Positions 25,138 to 33,834 of a stretch of DNA of 64,000 bases are shown here, in pieces; position 1 is the stretch's first letter, and each line of letters opens with the position of its first letter. The translations under genes and the position numbers were made by a program. The notes beneath the pieces are model-generated. The model saw only the letters and a program-made list of their open reading frames with translations, did not search any database and was not told the origin of the DNA. Origin of the DNA: Agromyces italicus DSM 16388 (lineage in GTDB: Bacteria > Actinomycetota > Actinomycetes > Actinomycetales > Microbacteriaceae); contig NZ_ATXF01000006.1 in NCBI RefSeq assembly GCF_000421545.1, positions 310,001 to 374,000 of the forward strand, written 5' to 3'.

Positions 25138-25171
25138 TCCGGCCTGCGCAGCGGCCCGCGCGGGCCGGAGC
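25138..25171. terminator. Bidirectional terminator hairpin
   Basis: Arms CTCCGGCC (25138-25145) and GGCCGGAG (25164-25171) lie between convergent genes. A direct repeat ACTCCGGCCTGCGC occurs twice at 25122-25150 and overlaps the left arm. Confidence 0.6.
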
Positions 25172-25179
25172 CACGTGAA

Positions 25180-26451
25180 TCACCCGAACGACGGAACCGC
25201 GAACTCGATCAGCTCCCGCGCCTGCTCGGGGAACCACTGCCCCGCCGCCGGGTCCTCCATGTCGCGGATCGGGTCGAGCGGCCCGCCCGTGCCGCGGAAG
25301 CACTTGCCATCGCTATCACCCGGCACCTTGATCCAGAGGAAGGCGTCGATCAGAGGCGAGCCGGTCGTGGTCGTCGGCCGCGCCCCCGCACCGCGGTCGG
25401 GCGGGTTGCACCACGCCTCGGCGTCGCCGGGCCACCCGGCGGGCGCCGCCCACGGGCCCCGCCCGTTGCGGCTCGTGTCGATCACGAAATGGGCCTGGGA
25501 CGCTGCATCACGGGTGAGGCCGGCGCCGGCGAGATCGGCGTCATACTTCCGGTCGGTGAGCTGCCACGTGGAGAAGTCGGCGGGGTCCGCCGGGTAGTAC
25601 TGGCTCGCGCACCACGAGGCATCCCACCATTCGACCTCGGTCTCGAGCAGCAGGCAGTCCGCGACCCAGCTGCCGTACTTCGCGAGCCGCCCGGTCTCGA
25701 TGTAGTTCGACGCGTTCAAGAAGAAGCCGTCGGCCCGCTCCACGCCCGCTTTGACGAGGCGGTCGGTGATGTCGCCGACCCCGAGCCACCCGCTGTGGGT
25801 GCCGTCGAGGTAGACCGCGGCGCTCGGCAGTGCGGCGAGGGCGTCGACCGCGTGGTTCAACATGCTGAAGCGGTCGGATGCCGCAGTGCCGGCATCGGCC
25901 TCCGCGGGCTGGCACCACTCCGTGGCTCCCTGATTCGAGGTGTACCAAGGAATGATGCCGAGGCCGTCCGGTTCGAGGATCACGACGGCGCGCTTGTTGC
26001 CGATGCCCTGGGCGACCCCGTCGATCCACGCCGTGTACTCGGCGACGCTCGTGGCGCCCCCCGCGGAGTACTGGGCACAATCGCGGAAAGGCAGGTTGTA
26101 TGCCACGAGCACCGGCACCTCGCCCGCCGCGTGCGCGGCGGCGACGACACGCTTCACGTCGCGCTTCGCATCGCCGGGCGTTCCGCCGTTGATCCAGTTC
26201 GCGCTCGGCAGAGAGCCGAGGAGCAGCGCGTCGGCGGCCGCCTGACCGTCGAGGGTCGCGGCGGCTTCGATGGTCGTGCTGCCGGGGTTCGCCCACAGCG
26301 GCACGCCCGGCTCGAGCACCCGATCGATCGAGTGCCCGGGTGGGGGCGCCGGGGTGGATGCGACGGCGACGGCGGTGCCGACCGGCATGAGCATGACCGC
26401 ACACAGGGCGGCGGCCGCGCCGGGCCAGCGGCGGGGGGTGGGAAGCGACAT
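25180..26451 (-). CDS. Secreted GH6 cellulase (endoglucanase/cellobiohydrolase)
   Basis: A 423-residue secreted enzyme. A Sec signal peptide (MSLPTPRRWPGAAAALCAVM ... AVAVA) is followed directly by the GH6 domain. Family landmarks: VAYNLPFRDCAQYSAGG (Asp beside the Cys-Ala-Gln motif), the PROSITE-like ILEPDGLGIIPWY, and VIDTSRNGRGPW. Conserved Cys pairs suggest two disulfides. There is no carbohydrate-binding module. It releases cellobiose, the presumed substrate of the transporter at 1-5818. A GAGGAAC ribosome site precedes the ATG, and a CebR-type operator lies 66 bp upstream. Confidence 0.93.
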   Translation of the reverse strand: MSLPTPRRWPGAAAALCAVMLMPVGTAVAVASTPAPPPGHSIDRVLEPGVPLWANPGSTTIEAAATLDGQAAADALLLGSLPSANWINGGTPGDAKRDVKRVVAAAHAAGEVPVLVAYNLPFRDCAQYSAGGATSVAEYTAWIDGVAQGIGNKRAVVILEPDGLGIIPWYTSNQGATEWCQPAEADAGTAASDRFSMLNHAVDALAALPSAAVYLDGTHSGWLGVGDITDRLVKAGVERADGFFLNASNYIETGRLAKYGSWVADCLLLETEVEWWDASWCASQYYPADPADFSTWQLTDRKYDADLAGAGLTRDAASQAHFVIDTSRNGRGPWAAPAGWPGDAEAWCNPPDRGAGARPTTTTGSPLIDAFLWIKVPGDSDGKCFRGTGGPLDPIRDMEDPAAGQWFPEQARELIEFAVPSFG

Positions 26452-26516
26452 CGGTTCCTCCTGGTTCGGCGCCGTGCAGGGGTCGGCGGTTCGATTCACG
26501 CTCGTCACCAGATACG

Positions 26517-26530
26517 TGAGAGCGCTCTCA
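26517..26530. promoter_or_regulatory. CebR/CelR-type operator TGAGAGCGCTCTCA
   Basis: A perfect 14-bp palindrome upstream of the GH6 gene. It differs from the published Streptomyces CebR box TGGGAGCGCTCCCA only by one base in each half. No other copy was noticed in the window. Confidence 0.8.
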
Positions 26531-26628
26531 CAATGGGTCCGCGATCAGAGTGGCCCCACTTCGCCCGGTTGTCAAGGGCCGGCTGGTCACGCCCACCGCA
26601 CGCCGCACGCACGCCGGCCAGGCCGCGC

Positions 26629-27478
26629 TCAGTCGACCGCGAACCGCTCGTCGAGCCAGCGCACGAGGTCGGCGCGCACCTCGTCGCGGTTCGTCTCGTT
26701 GAAGATCTCGTGCCGGGCGCCCTCGTAGACGACGACCTCGACATCGGTGAGCCCCGAGTGCCGCACGTAACGTTCGGCGAGGAGGCGCACACTGCGTTCA
26801 CCGCCGAGCGGATCGTCTGAACCGATCATGATGAGGAGCGGCAGCTCGGGCGGGAGGCCCCTCACCGGGCGGCCGAGGAGGCGGGCGGCGTCGACCAGGC
26901 CGAACAGCTTCCGCAACGGCACGGCGGTCGTGTACGGGTCGGCCATGAAGGCCGGCGCGACCGCGGGTTCGCGGCTCAGCCACTCGACCGGCGTCGGTCC
27001 GAGCTTGCGGAAGCGCGCGTTGAGGTCGCCGCCGTTCATGTGGAGCAGGGTGCGGTAGGCCGTGCCGGTGAGCACGAAGGCGTCGTAGTGTTCGGCCGCG
27101 CGATTCATGATGATCTGACCCACGAGCGAACCCCACGAATGTCCGAGGTAGACGAGCGGCACCTCCGGTCTCTCGGCGGTGCGAATCACCCCGGTGAACT
27201 GCTCGACGGCGTCGACGGTGGCCCGAAGGCCGCCCGGCCCGAGCCGGCCCATGCGGGTGAGGTCGCCGCCGTGCTGCTCGAATCCGGTCTTGCCGTGGCC
27301 CCCTGTGGTCGTCGGCCCAGACCGAGTACCCGGCGGCGTTCAGCATCTCGACGAGCTCGGTGTAGCGCCCGATGTGCTCGCCGACGCCGTGCGCGAGCTG
27401 GATCACCGCATGCGGCTGCGCGACGCGCCACGACTCGTAATGGACTCGAACCCCGTGCGCGTCGGTGAAGGTCGGCAT
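26629..27478 (-). pseudogene. Frameshifted alpha/beta hydrolase (monoacylglycerol lipase-like)
   Basis: Two frames together make one complete serine hydrolase of about 282 residues (S33/monoglyceride-lipase type). The N-terminal part (MPTFTDAHGVRVHYESW ... AAGYSVWADDHRG) is read from 27478. After the C5 run at 27299-27303 (G5 on the coding strand) the conserved sequence continues in another frame with HGKTGFEQHGGD, GHSWGS (nucleophile), IGSDDPLGG (acid) and ARHEIFNE (His). Removing one G restores the frame. The flanking codons are intact, so this may be a recent lesion, slippage-based variation or a sequencing error in a homopolymer. Confidence 0.85.
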
Positions 27479-27545
27479 GAGGTCATTGTGGCAGGCCGTT
27501 CGTCTTGAACTCGGCGCCTCCTTGACGGGGGTGATCGCAGAGTGA

Positions 27546-27713
27546 ACCTATTCGAGCGTTGTGCGCGTGAGAACGTCGCAGTCGACGGCAGCGCCCGAGT
27601 CGCTGAACGTCGACCTCACCGGCGCGCAGTACGTCGACCTGATCGTCGAGGCGCCCGGCAGCATCAACGGCGCCCATGGCGTGTGGGACGACGCGAAGTT
27701 CACCTGCGACTGA
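27546..27713 (+). pseudogene. C-terminal remnant of an NPCBM-domain secreted protein
   Basis: A 55-codon open stretch with no proper start encodes the end of a carbohydrate-binding domain: VVRVRTSQSTAAPESLNVDL, then TGAQYVDLIVEAPGSINGAH and GVWDDAKFTCD before the stop. The closing W-D-D-A-x-F-T-C is the hallmark of NPCBM domains on glycoside hydrolases. Codon use and frame are still coding-like. An in-frame TGA at 27543 and unrelated sequence upstream show that the rest of the gene is gone. The remainder of the 27479-27790 gap holds no gene. Confidence 0.65.
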
Positions 27714-27777
27714 GGCGTACCCGCCTCCGAGGGGCTCGCGCGATCGCGCGGGCCCCTCGTGCGGGCCCCTGCCCCGC

Positions 27778-27783
27778 TAGCGT
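27778..27783 (+). promoter_or_regulatory. -10 box of a leaderless promoter (TAGCGT)
   Basis: TAGCGT ends seven bases before the ATG at 27791; a GTG at 27782 is the less likely start because it would overlap the box. Confidence 0.45.
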
Positions 27784-27790
27784 GGGCGTC

Positions 27791-28156
27791 ATGCTCTTCG
27801 TCGCCTCGGCACTCATGGTCGTGCTCGCCGTCGGCCACTCGATCTTCGGCGAGCGGTTCATCCTCGGCCCGCTCGGCCGCCTGCCGGAGCCGCCACGGCT
27901 CGCAGGGCAGGAGTTCCCGCTCGCGACGGTGCGCTTCGCCTGGCACGTGGCGTCGGGCCTCTCGATCACGATCGCGGCGGCGTTGTTCGCTGTCGCGGTC
28001 GGCGCGGGACCCGCTGCTGCGATCGCGACAGCGGGCTGGTGCCTCGCCGCGACCGCCGTGCTCCCTTTCGTCTACAGCCGCGCCCGGCACCCCTCGTGGA
28101 TCGTGCTCGCCGCCGCCGGCGCGTTCTGCGTGCTGTGGTCGTTCAGCGTCGGGTGA
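27791..28156 (+). CDS. Small integral membrane protein
   Basis: A 121-residue protein with four predicted membrane helices and short loops; the first helix begins immediately (MLFVASALMVVLAVGHSIFG). The loop FGERFILGPLGRLPEP and the paired GHS ... FAWHVASGLS resemble small actinobacterial membrane proteins annotated only as hypothetical. No function is inferred. Confidence 0.7.
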   Translation: MLFVASALMVVLAVGHSIFGERFILGPLGRLPEPPRLAGQEFPLATVRFAWHVASGLSITIAAALFAVAVGAGPAAAIATAGWCLAATAVLPFVYSRARHPSWIVLAAAGAFCVLWSFSVG

Positions 28157-28172
28157 GTCGTCCGAAGCGACA

Positions 28173-28193
28173 CGAGCTCTTCCTCAGAGCTCG
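28173..28193. terminator. Convergent terminator hairpin
   Basis: Perfect 7-bp arms CGAGCTC and GAGCTCG around TTCCTCA. It lies between the membrane gene and the isomerase, overlapping the last codons of the latter. Confidence 0.5.
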
Positions 28194-29833
28194 ACGCGCC
28201 CCACGAGGTTGACCTTCACGCCGAGCCGGTCGAGCATCGCGGCCTTCGCGACGAGCGCCTTGTCGGCGGTGTCGGCATCCGGTGCGTAGACCAGCTGGGC
28301 GTGGTTCGCCTTGTGCCGGGCCATGAACTGGTCGCGGCTCACCTCGTGCAGCACGACATGGGCGATCGGCCACTCGGGGTTCGTGGCCTCCTTGCGGCGG
28401 CGCGTCTCCTCGGCGGGGAGTTCGACGACGGTGCCGCGCAGGAGGTCGGCCTGGAGGATGCCGTCGGCGATGAACACGCGCGAGAGCACGACCTCGCCGG
28501 GCTTCGAGACGCCGTTGACGGTCGAGCCGCCCGCCGGGAAGAAGACCGGATCCTGCCGCCAGCCCTCGGCGTGCTGCCAGCCGCCGAGATGCGAGCCGGG
28601 CACCGAGCCCGAGATCTCGTAGACCCAGACGAACTCGCCCGCGAACTCCTCGCCCCAGCGCACGTCGTGCAGGGTGTTGTCGGGCACGAGGCCCATGGCG
28701 CGCCACACGCGGTCGGTGACGAGCGCGTCGACCGCGACGCCCTCGTCGGCCTCGTTGAAGTGCGGGAACGCGCGACCCTCGTGCAGCACGCGCGAGCCGT
28801 CGCGCGAGGTGACGGGCGGGCGCTCGGTCGAGTTGAGCAGGCCCTCGGCGAGGTCGGAGGCCGGCACGAGGTCTTTCAGCCCCTGCTGGTACTGGATGCC
28901 GACCGCGTCGAGCCCGAAGTCGTCGGCGATGCGCAGCGCGGCGATGTACATCTTGTACTGCCAGCGCAGCTGTGCCTCGGTGAGCTCGGTCGCCTCGTCG
29001 TCGCCCAGCCTGAACGTCATGCCGTGCTCGACGAGCCAGGCGCCGACCGCGTCGGCCTCGTCGTCGCCGACCTTCAGCATCTCGGCGTAGAGCGCCGACT
29101 GGCTCAGCCGCTCCTTGTAGATGCCGAGACGGTTGACGAGCTCGTCGTCGAAGATCGCGTTGTACATGCCCATGCAGCCCTCGTCGAAGACGCCGATGAT
29201 CGCCTTGTCGGCGAGCAGTTCGTCGGCGAGGGCTCGGCCGAGCTCGACCTCGGGGGTGTCGGGCAGCGCGGGCAGCGGGCGCACGTGCGAGGCGTCGTGC
29301 TCGATGCGGCCGGTCTCGACCCATTCGCGGAGGCCCTGCTTGAACCAGTCGTCGGTGAAGTCGACCGACCAGATGGTCGAGTACTCCTTGCCCATCTTCG
29401 TGAGGCCGGCATTGAGGCCGAGGAGCCCCACGAGGCCGGGCCAGTCGCCCGCGAAATTGGCGACCGTGAGAATCGGGCCGCGATGCGTGCGGAGCCCGGC
29501 GAGCACGTGGTGCGAGTACTGCCACACCGCCTCGGCGACGACGAGCGGGGCGTCGACGGGAATGCCCTTGAAGACCTCGAGCCCCATCCGCTGGCTCGAG
29601 ATGAAGCCGTGGCCGGTCTCGGGGTCGATGCCGTTCGCCCGCTCGACCCGCCAGCCGAGCTCGCCGAGCGCCGCGGTGACGTCGGCCTCCATCGCCGCCT
29701 GCGTCGGCCAGCCGGCCGTGTTGGCCGACTCGCGCAGGTCGCCCGAGGCGATCAGGTAGGCGGTGTTCGGCTCGGCCGCCGGGCGGGATGCCGGGCGCGG
29801 GATCGCGTACCGGGTCGGTGCGGTGTCGGTCAT
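28184..29833 (-). CDS. L-fucose/D-arabinose isomerase family protein
   Basis: A 549-residue sugar isomerase of the FucI/AraA-like superfamily (COG2407). Recognisable blocks are VAEAVWQYSHHVLAGL, LTVANFAGDWPGLVGLL, GVFDEGCMGMYNAIFDDE and DAVGIQYQQGLKDLVPASD. The C-terminal half has VYEISGSVPGSHLGGWQ with metal- and sugar-binding His. FucI enzymes also act on D-arabinose (to D-ribulose). The partner gene is an FGGY kinase and there is no fuculose-phosphate aldolase, so D-arabinose to D-ribulose to D-ribulose-5-phosphate is the more economical reading. AGGAGG precedes the ATG by 6 nt. It lies 49 bp after the kinase, probably on one transcript. Confidence 0.8.
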   Translation of the reverse strand: MTDTAPTRYAIPRPASRPAAEPNTAYLIASGDLRESANTAGWPTQAAMEADVTAALGELGWRVERANGIDPETGHGFISSQRMGLEVFKGIPVDAPLVVAEAVWQYSHHVLAGLRTHRGPILTVANFAGDWPGLVGLLGLNAGLTKMGKEYSTIWSVDFTDDWFKQGLREWVETGRIEHDASHVRPLPALPDTPEVELGRALADELLADKAIIGVFDEGCMGMYNAIFDDELVNRLGIYKERLSQSALYAEMLKVGDDEADAVGAWLVEHGMTFRLGDDEATELTEAQLRWQYKMYIAALRIADDFGLDAVGIQYQQGLKDLVPASDLAEGLLNSTERPPVTSRDGSRVLHEGRAFPHFNEADEGVAVDALVTDRVWRAMGLVPDNTLHDVRWGEEFAGEFVWVYEISGSVPGSHLGGWQHAEGWRQDPVFFPAGGSTVNGVSKPGEVVLSRVFIADGILQADLLRGTVVELPAEETRRRKEATNPEWPIAHVVLHEVSRDQFMARHKANHAQLVYAPDADTADKALVAKAAMLDRLGVKVNLVGRVEL

Positions 29834-29882
29834 GGATGCCTCCTGGTCGGTGCTGCAGGTCGATGGTTGGGTCGAATCGTGG

Positions 29883-31385
29883 TCATGCGCGGGCGCGCTG
29901 CTCGGCAGCGAGCTCGTGAACGACCGGCTTGGTCGCCTCGTAGAGCCGCAGGTAGCGGTCGAAGAGCGCGTCGTAGGCGTCGCGGGTCGAGGGGTCGGGC
30001 GTGATCCTGCGGGTCGTCGGGTTCCAGTCGGTGATCAGCGGCGCGGCGACGCCGTCGCGCCCGGCGACCGCGACGGCCGCGAGGAAGGCGGCGCCGAAGC
30101 TCGCCCCGATCGTGATCTCGGGCACCTCCTGCACGAGCCCCGTGGCATCCGACACGATCTGCAGCCAGAGCTCGCCCTGGGTGCCGCCGCCGACCGCGAC
30201 GATGCGGCGGACCTCGGCCCCGGCGGCGCGCATCGTCTCGACGTTGTGCCGCACACCGAGCGCGGTCGCCTCGAGCGCGGAACGGTAGAGGTCGCCGCGG
30301 CCGTGCTCGAGGGTGAGGCCCGCGATGACGCCGCGCGAGTCGGGATCCTGGATGGGGGTGCGCTCGCCCGCGAAGTAGGGCAGGGTCAGGAGGCCGCGCG
30401 CGCCCGGCCCGGACTCGGCCGCCTCCGCGAGGAGTCGCGGGTAGTCGGCGGCCGTGAGCTTCGCGATCCAGGCGGTGAGGGCACCGCTCGTCGAGAGGCC
30501 GCCGGCCAGGTTGCGGGTACCGGGGAACGCTCCGACGGTGGTCCACATGGAGGGTGTGCGGAGCGTCTCGTCGCCGGTCGCGATGAGGAACATGGTCGTG
30601 CCGTACATGAGCATCAGGTCGCCGACCTCGTGTGCGCCGACGCTCACCGCCTCGCTCCACGCGTCGATCGTGCCGACGATGACAGGCGTGCCCTCGGTGA
30701 GCCCGGTCGCGGCGGCGGCTTCGGCGGTCACGAGTCCCGCGAGGTCGCCGGCCCACGCGAGCGTCGGCGCCTCGAGCGGGGCCGCGTAGCGCTGCCACCA
30801 CGGCTCGTGCCACGCCTCGGACTCGACGTCGTAGAAGGGCGAGGTCTGGCTCGCCGACTGGTGATCGAGCACGTACGCGCCGGTCAAACGGCGGGCAAGC
30901 CACGAGGCGGGCATGTAGAGCCGGCGGGCGCGCGCCCATGCCTCGGGCTCTTCAGCCGCGACCCAGGCGATCTTCGGGCCGGCGGCCTGCGACGTCAGCT
31001 GCGAGCCGCCGACGCGGGCGATCTCTGCTGCCCCGAGCTCGCGGTTCATACGTTCGATCTGCTCGCCCGCACGGGCGTCGACGCCGTAGAGGATGGCGGG
31101 TCGCACGGGCTCGTCGTCGTCATCGCAGAGCAGCACGCACGGTCCCATACCGCTGACGCCGACCCCGACGATCTCGGCCCCGGGCGCGCCGTCATGCAGC
31201 TCGCGGGCGAGCTCGACGAACTCGCGCCACCAGATGCGCGCGTCCATCTCGACCCACCCGGTGCGCGCGCGGTCGACCTCGTGCTGGCGGGTGGCCGTGG
31301 CGAGCAGGGTGCCGTCGCCCGCGACCAGCACGCCCTTGCTGCTGGACGTGCCGATGTCGACCCCCAGCGTGCATCGCACCGACAT
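29883..31385 (-). CDS. FGGY-family carbohydrate kinase (candidate D-ribulokinase)
   Basis: A 500-residue sugar kinase. The N-terminal ATPase fold begins LGVDIGTSSSKGVLVAGDG; sugar-site residues fall in GWVEMDARIWW and SGMGPCVLL; the C-terminal lobe has GTIDAWSEAVSVGA, LPYFAGERTPIQDPDSRG and IVAVGGGTQGELW. FGGY kinases include xylulo-, ribulo-, fuculo- and glycerol kinases. From its partner isomerase I infer D-ribulose or L-fuculose as substrate, with D-ribulose preferred. The promoter upstream carries a GAAATCGATTTC operator (31426-31454). Confidence 0.85.
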   Translation of the reverse strand: MSVRCTLGVDIGTSSSKGVLVAGDGTLLATATRQHEVDRARTGWVEMDARIWWREFVELARELHDGAPGAEIVGVGVSGMGPCVLLCDDDDEPVRPAILYGVDARAGEQIERMNRELGAAEIARVGGSQLTSQAAGPKIAWVAAEEPEAWARARRLYMPASWLARRLTGAYVLDHQSASQTSPFYDVESEAWHEPWWQRYAAPLEAPTLAWAGDLAGLVTAEAAAATGLTEGTPVIVGTIDAWSEAVSVGAHEVGDLMLMYGTTMFLIATGDETLRTPSMWTTVGAFPGTRNLAGGLSTSGALTAWIAKLTAADYPRLLAEAAESGPGARGLLTLPYFAGERTPIQDPDSRGVIAGLTLEHGRGDLYRSALEATALGVRHNVETMRAAGAEVRRIVAVGGGTQGELWLQIVSDATGLVQEVPEITIGASFGAAFLAAVAVAGRDGVAAPLITDWNPTTRRITPDPSTRDAYDALFDRYLRLYEATKPVVHELAAEQRARA

Positions 31386-31425
31386 GGCGCTCCTCCTCGA
31401 TCACCGTCGTTCAGGCCTGCGGGCC

Positions 31426-31454
31426 ACTCTATGCGAAATCGATTTCATGATCAA
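31426..31454 (-). promoter_or_regulatory. Kinase promoter with LacI-type operator GAAATCGATTTC
   Basis: On the minus strand: -35 TTGATC (plus 31449-31454), 17-nt spacer, -10 TAGAGT (plus 31426-31431). The perfect palindrome GAAATCGATTTC (31435-31446) fills the spacer, three bases from the -10. The binding-protein promoter at 40327-40355 has the same layout. Confidence 0.8.
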
Positions 31455-31531
31455 CCGCAGGGCGCCATGCCCCATCGCCTCACGGCGCGGGACAGTCGGC
31501 CGCGCGCGGGACCGTCGGCCGCGCGGCCGGG

Positions 31532-32515
31532 TCAGTCGGCCGGGCGAGCCGGCTGCAGCTCGCCGCGCAGCACGACCGTGCGCGCGGGCTGGTCGTCACC
31601 GGCGATGCGCTCGAGGAGCATCTTCGCCGCCGTCACGCCCATGTGCCGCGCCGGCAGCCTCACGAGGGTGACCGCACTCGGCGACAGCGTCGTGAACGGC
31701 AATGAACCGACCACGGCGACCCCGAGCTTCGGTGGAGTGAGACCTCGCTCGGTGAGCACCTGGATCGCTCCGACGCCGAGCAGGTTGTTGCCGGCCACCA
31801 TCGCATCGGGCGGCTCTGGGAGCTCCAGGAGCTCCTCCATGACCTCGCGCCCGCCATCAACGCGGAAGGTCGAGTAGCGCAGCAGTTCGTCGGGGTCCGC
31901 GTCGGGGAACTGGCGGGCGATCACCGCCCGCCAGCCCTGCGCGCGCTCGTACGCCGTCTCGATCAGCCGCGGGCCCGTGATGCAGGCGATGCGCCGGTAG
32001 CCGGCGCGCACGAGGTGCTCGGTCGCCGCCTGGCCGGCCATCCGATTCGCCATGACGACGCCGTCGATGTCGTACCCGGTGCCGCGGTCGACCGCGACGA
32101 CCGGGCGGCCGGCGGCCTGGATGTCGTCGAGGTTCGTGGTGTCGGACGCGGCGGCGAGGATGACCCCCGCCATGTGCTCCGAGATCGCGATCTGGAGGTA
32201 GGTCGCCTCTTTCTCGAGTTGCGAATCGGTGTTGCACAGCACGACCGAGTAGCCCGCCTTCTGGGCGACGTCCTCGACGCCGCGCGCGAGCTCGGTGAAG
32301 TACGGGTTCTCGATGTCGGGGATCACGAGCGCGATCACCTCGGACTCCTGCTTGCGCAGGGTGCGGGCCGTGCGGTTCGGCGTGAACTTGAGCTGGCGCG
32401 CCGCCTCGCGCACCGCGGCGAGCTTCTCGTCGGAGACGGCCACGCCGTTGAACACGCGTGAGACCGTCGCGGGTGAAACCCCCGCGAGCTTCGCCACCTC
32501 GTAGATCGTCGCCAT
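31532..32515 (-). CDS. LacI-family repressor of the D-arabinan-type locus
   Basis: A 327-residue regulator. The N-terminal HTH reads MATIYEVAKLAGVSPATVSR followed by the hinge FTPNRTARTLRKQ. The effector domain ends VAVVGSLPFTTLSPSAVTLV. It lies between the kinase and GH172 genes. Four near-identical palindromes (31435, 32574, 40336, 41633) stand before the kinase, GH172, transporter and GH183 genes, so it is the likely repressor of all of them and possibly of itself. An upstream in-frame ATG at 32548 would add 11 residues; 32515 fits the family better. Confidence 0.88.
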   Translation of the reverse strand: MATIYEVAKLAGVSPATVSRVFNGVAVSDEKLAAVREAARQLKFTPNRTARTLRKQESEVIALVIPDIENPYFTELARGVEDVAQKAGYSVVLCNTDSQLEKEATYLQIAISEHMAGVILAAASDTTNLDDIQAAGRPVVAVDRGTGYDIDGVVMANRMAGQAATEHLVRAGYRRIACITGPRLIETAYERAQGWRAVIARQFPDADPDELLRYSTFRVDGGREVMEELLELPEPPDAMVAGNNLLGVGAIQVLTERGLTPPKLGVAVVGSLPFTTLSPSAVTLVRLPARHMGVTAAKMLLERIAGDDQPARTVVLRGELQPARPAD

Positions 32516-32541
32516 GCGCCCTGCCCCTGCGCCGGCCCGCG

Positions 32542-32585
32542 TTGACATGCCGGTGAGGCCACTTTACAGTGTTGAAATCGATTCC
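32542..32585 (+). promoter_or_regulatory. GH172 promoter with LacI-type operator
   Basis: -35 TTGACA (32542-32547, consensus), 17-nt spacer, -10 TACAGT (32565-32570). The operator GAAATCGATTCC (32574-32585, one mismatch to the other three) covers the expected start of transcription. The site is also upstream of the divergent lacI gene. Confidence 0.8.
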
Positions 32586-32634
32586 AAGCGCGCGGAGCGT
32601 CGCGCCGCGCCGAACACGAGGAAGTGGTCGAAAC

Positions 32635-33768
32635 GTGAACGCCCCGCACCCGCCGAGTCCCGACCTCTCCTCGATCGCCGCGATCCGGCCCCTTCAGACC
32701 CGGTCGATCTCGCCCGAGAACTTCGACGGCGCGAAGGGCGGCGGTGCCCGCGCGACCGAGGGCACCGGAGCGTCGTGCGCCCGCGACCTCGGCCCGGGGT
32801 GGAAGATCTCACCGAGCGTCGATGTCAAGGCCGGCGAGACCTTCGACCTCGCCGCGATCGACGGCGCCGGCAAGATCACCCACATCTGGATCACGACGCA
32901 CACCGACAACTGGCGCACACTCGTTCTGCGGGCCTATTGGGACGGCGCCGACGAGCCCGCCGTCGAGGTGCCCTACGGCGACTTCTTCTGCAACGGCTGG
33001 GGTGTGTTCGCGCAGGTGAACTCGCAGGTCATCGCGGCCAACCCGCACGGCGGCTTCAACTCGTACTGGCCGATGCCGTTCAAGCGCGGCGCCCGCCTCA
33101 CGATCGAGAACACCTCGGTCGTCGACGTGCGCGTCTACTACCAGGTCACCTACGAGATCGGCGGCGACTACGCGAACGACGGCTACTTCCACGCCCAGTG
33201 GCGCCGCTCGAACCCGCTCGGCGAGCTCGTGCCGCACACGATTCTCGAGGGCGTCGAGGGGCAGGGCCAGTACGTCGGCACGTACCTCGCCTGGGGCGTC
33301 AACTCGAACGGCTGGTGGGGCGAGGGCGAGATCAAGTTCTACCTCGACGACGACACCGACCACCCCACGATCTGCGGCACCGGCACGGAAGACTACTTCG
33401 GCGGCGCCTGGAACTTCGACGTCCCCGGCCAGGGCTACACGGCCTTCTCGACGCCGTACCTCGGCATGCCGCAGGTGATCCGCCCCGACGGGCTCTACGT
33501 CTCGCAGCAGCGCTTCGGCATGTACCGTTGGCACCTGCTCGATCCCATCCACTTCACGACCGGCCTGCCGAAGGTCGACATCCAGGCCCTCGGTTGGCGC
33601 AGCGGATGGCGCTACCTGCCCCTGCGCGACGACATCGCCTCGACCGCGATGTTCTACCTCGACCGGCCCACCGCACGCCGCCCGAAGACCCCGTCGGCCG
33701 ACGACCTGGAGGTGCACCTGGGCTCGGCGCCGGTGCCCGATCTCGGGGCGACGCCGCCGCGCGGCTGA
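32635..33768 (+). CDS. GH172 (DUF2961) glycoside hydrolase, candidate exo-alpha-D-arabinofuranosidase
   Basis: A 377-residue cytoplasmic protein of the DUF2961 family, now GH172. The hallmarks are present: the N-terminal RSISPENFDGAKGGGARATE, KITHIWITTHTDNW, the substrate loop VPYGDFFCNGWG and the catalytic GTGTEDYFGGAWNF. Known GH172 enzymes are difructose-dianhydride synthase/hydrolase and exo-alpha-D-arabinofuranosidase; GH116 and GH183 genes close by favour the second. The start is a GTG at 32635 after GAGGAAG. It is divergent from lacI and has a consensus promoter with the shared operator. No signal peptide, so it acts on imported oligosaccharides. Confidence 0.85.
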   Translation: MNAPHPPSPDLSSIAAIRPLQTRSISPENFDGAKGGGARATEGTGASCARDLGPGWKISPSVDVKAGETFDLAAIDGAGKITHIWITTHTDNWRTLVLRAYWDGADEPAVEVPYGDFFCNGWGVFAQVNSQVIAANPHGGFNSYWPMPFKRGARLTIENTSVVDVRVYYQVTYEIGGDYANDGYFHAQWRRSNPLGELVPHTILEGVEGQGQYVGTYLAWGVNSNGWWGEGEIKFYLDDDTDHPTICGTGTEDYFGGAWNFDVPGQGYTAFSTPYLGMPQVIRPDGLYVSQQRFGMYRWHLLDPIHFTTGLPKVDIQALGWRSGWRYLPLRDDIASTAMFYLDRPTARRPKTPSADDLEVHLGSAPVPDLGATPPRG

Positions 33769-33834
33769 CGCGGGTCGCGGCGCAAGCAGGGGGCGACGCG
33801 CCGATGCACGCCACCCTGGACCCGCGTCGGTCGA

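Noticed and set aside
28301..30004. Plus-strand frame opposite the isomerase
   Set aside because: Antisense shadow; residue composition matches the complement of coding DNA.
28184..31385. L-fucose catabolic operon
   Set aside because: Possible for the isomerase and kinase families, but no aldolase, fucosidase or fucose permease is present and the hydrolases of the locus point to D-arabinan.
31488..31541. Three imperfect copies of a CGGGACAGTCGGCCGCG-like unit, as a possible CRISPR or iteron array
   Set aside because: Only three units, no spacers, partly overlapping the end of lacI; more likely part of a transcript-end structure.
33768..33827. Inverted repeat ACGCGGGTC/GACCCGCGT as a terminator between GH172 and GH116
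   Set aside because: The loop is about 42 nt, too long for confidence in a terminator.
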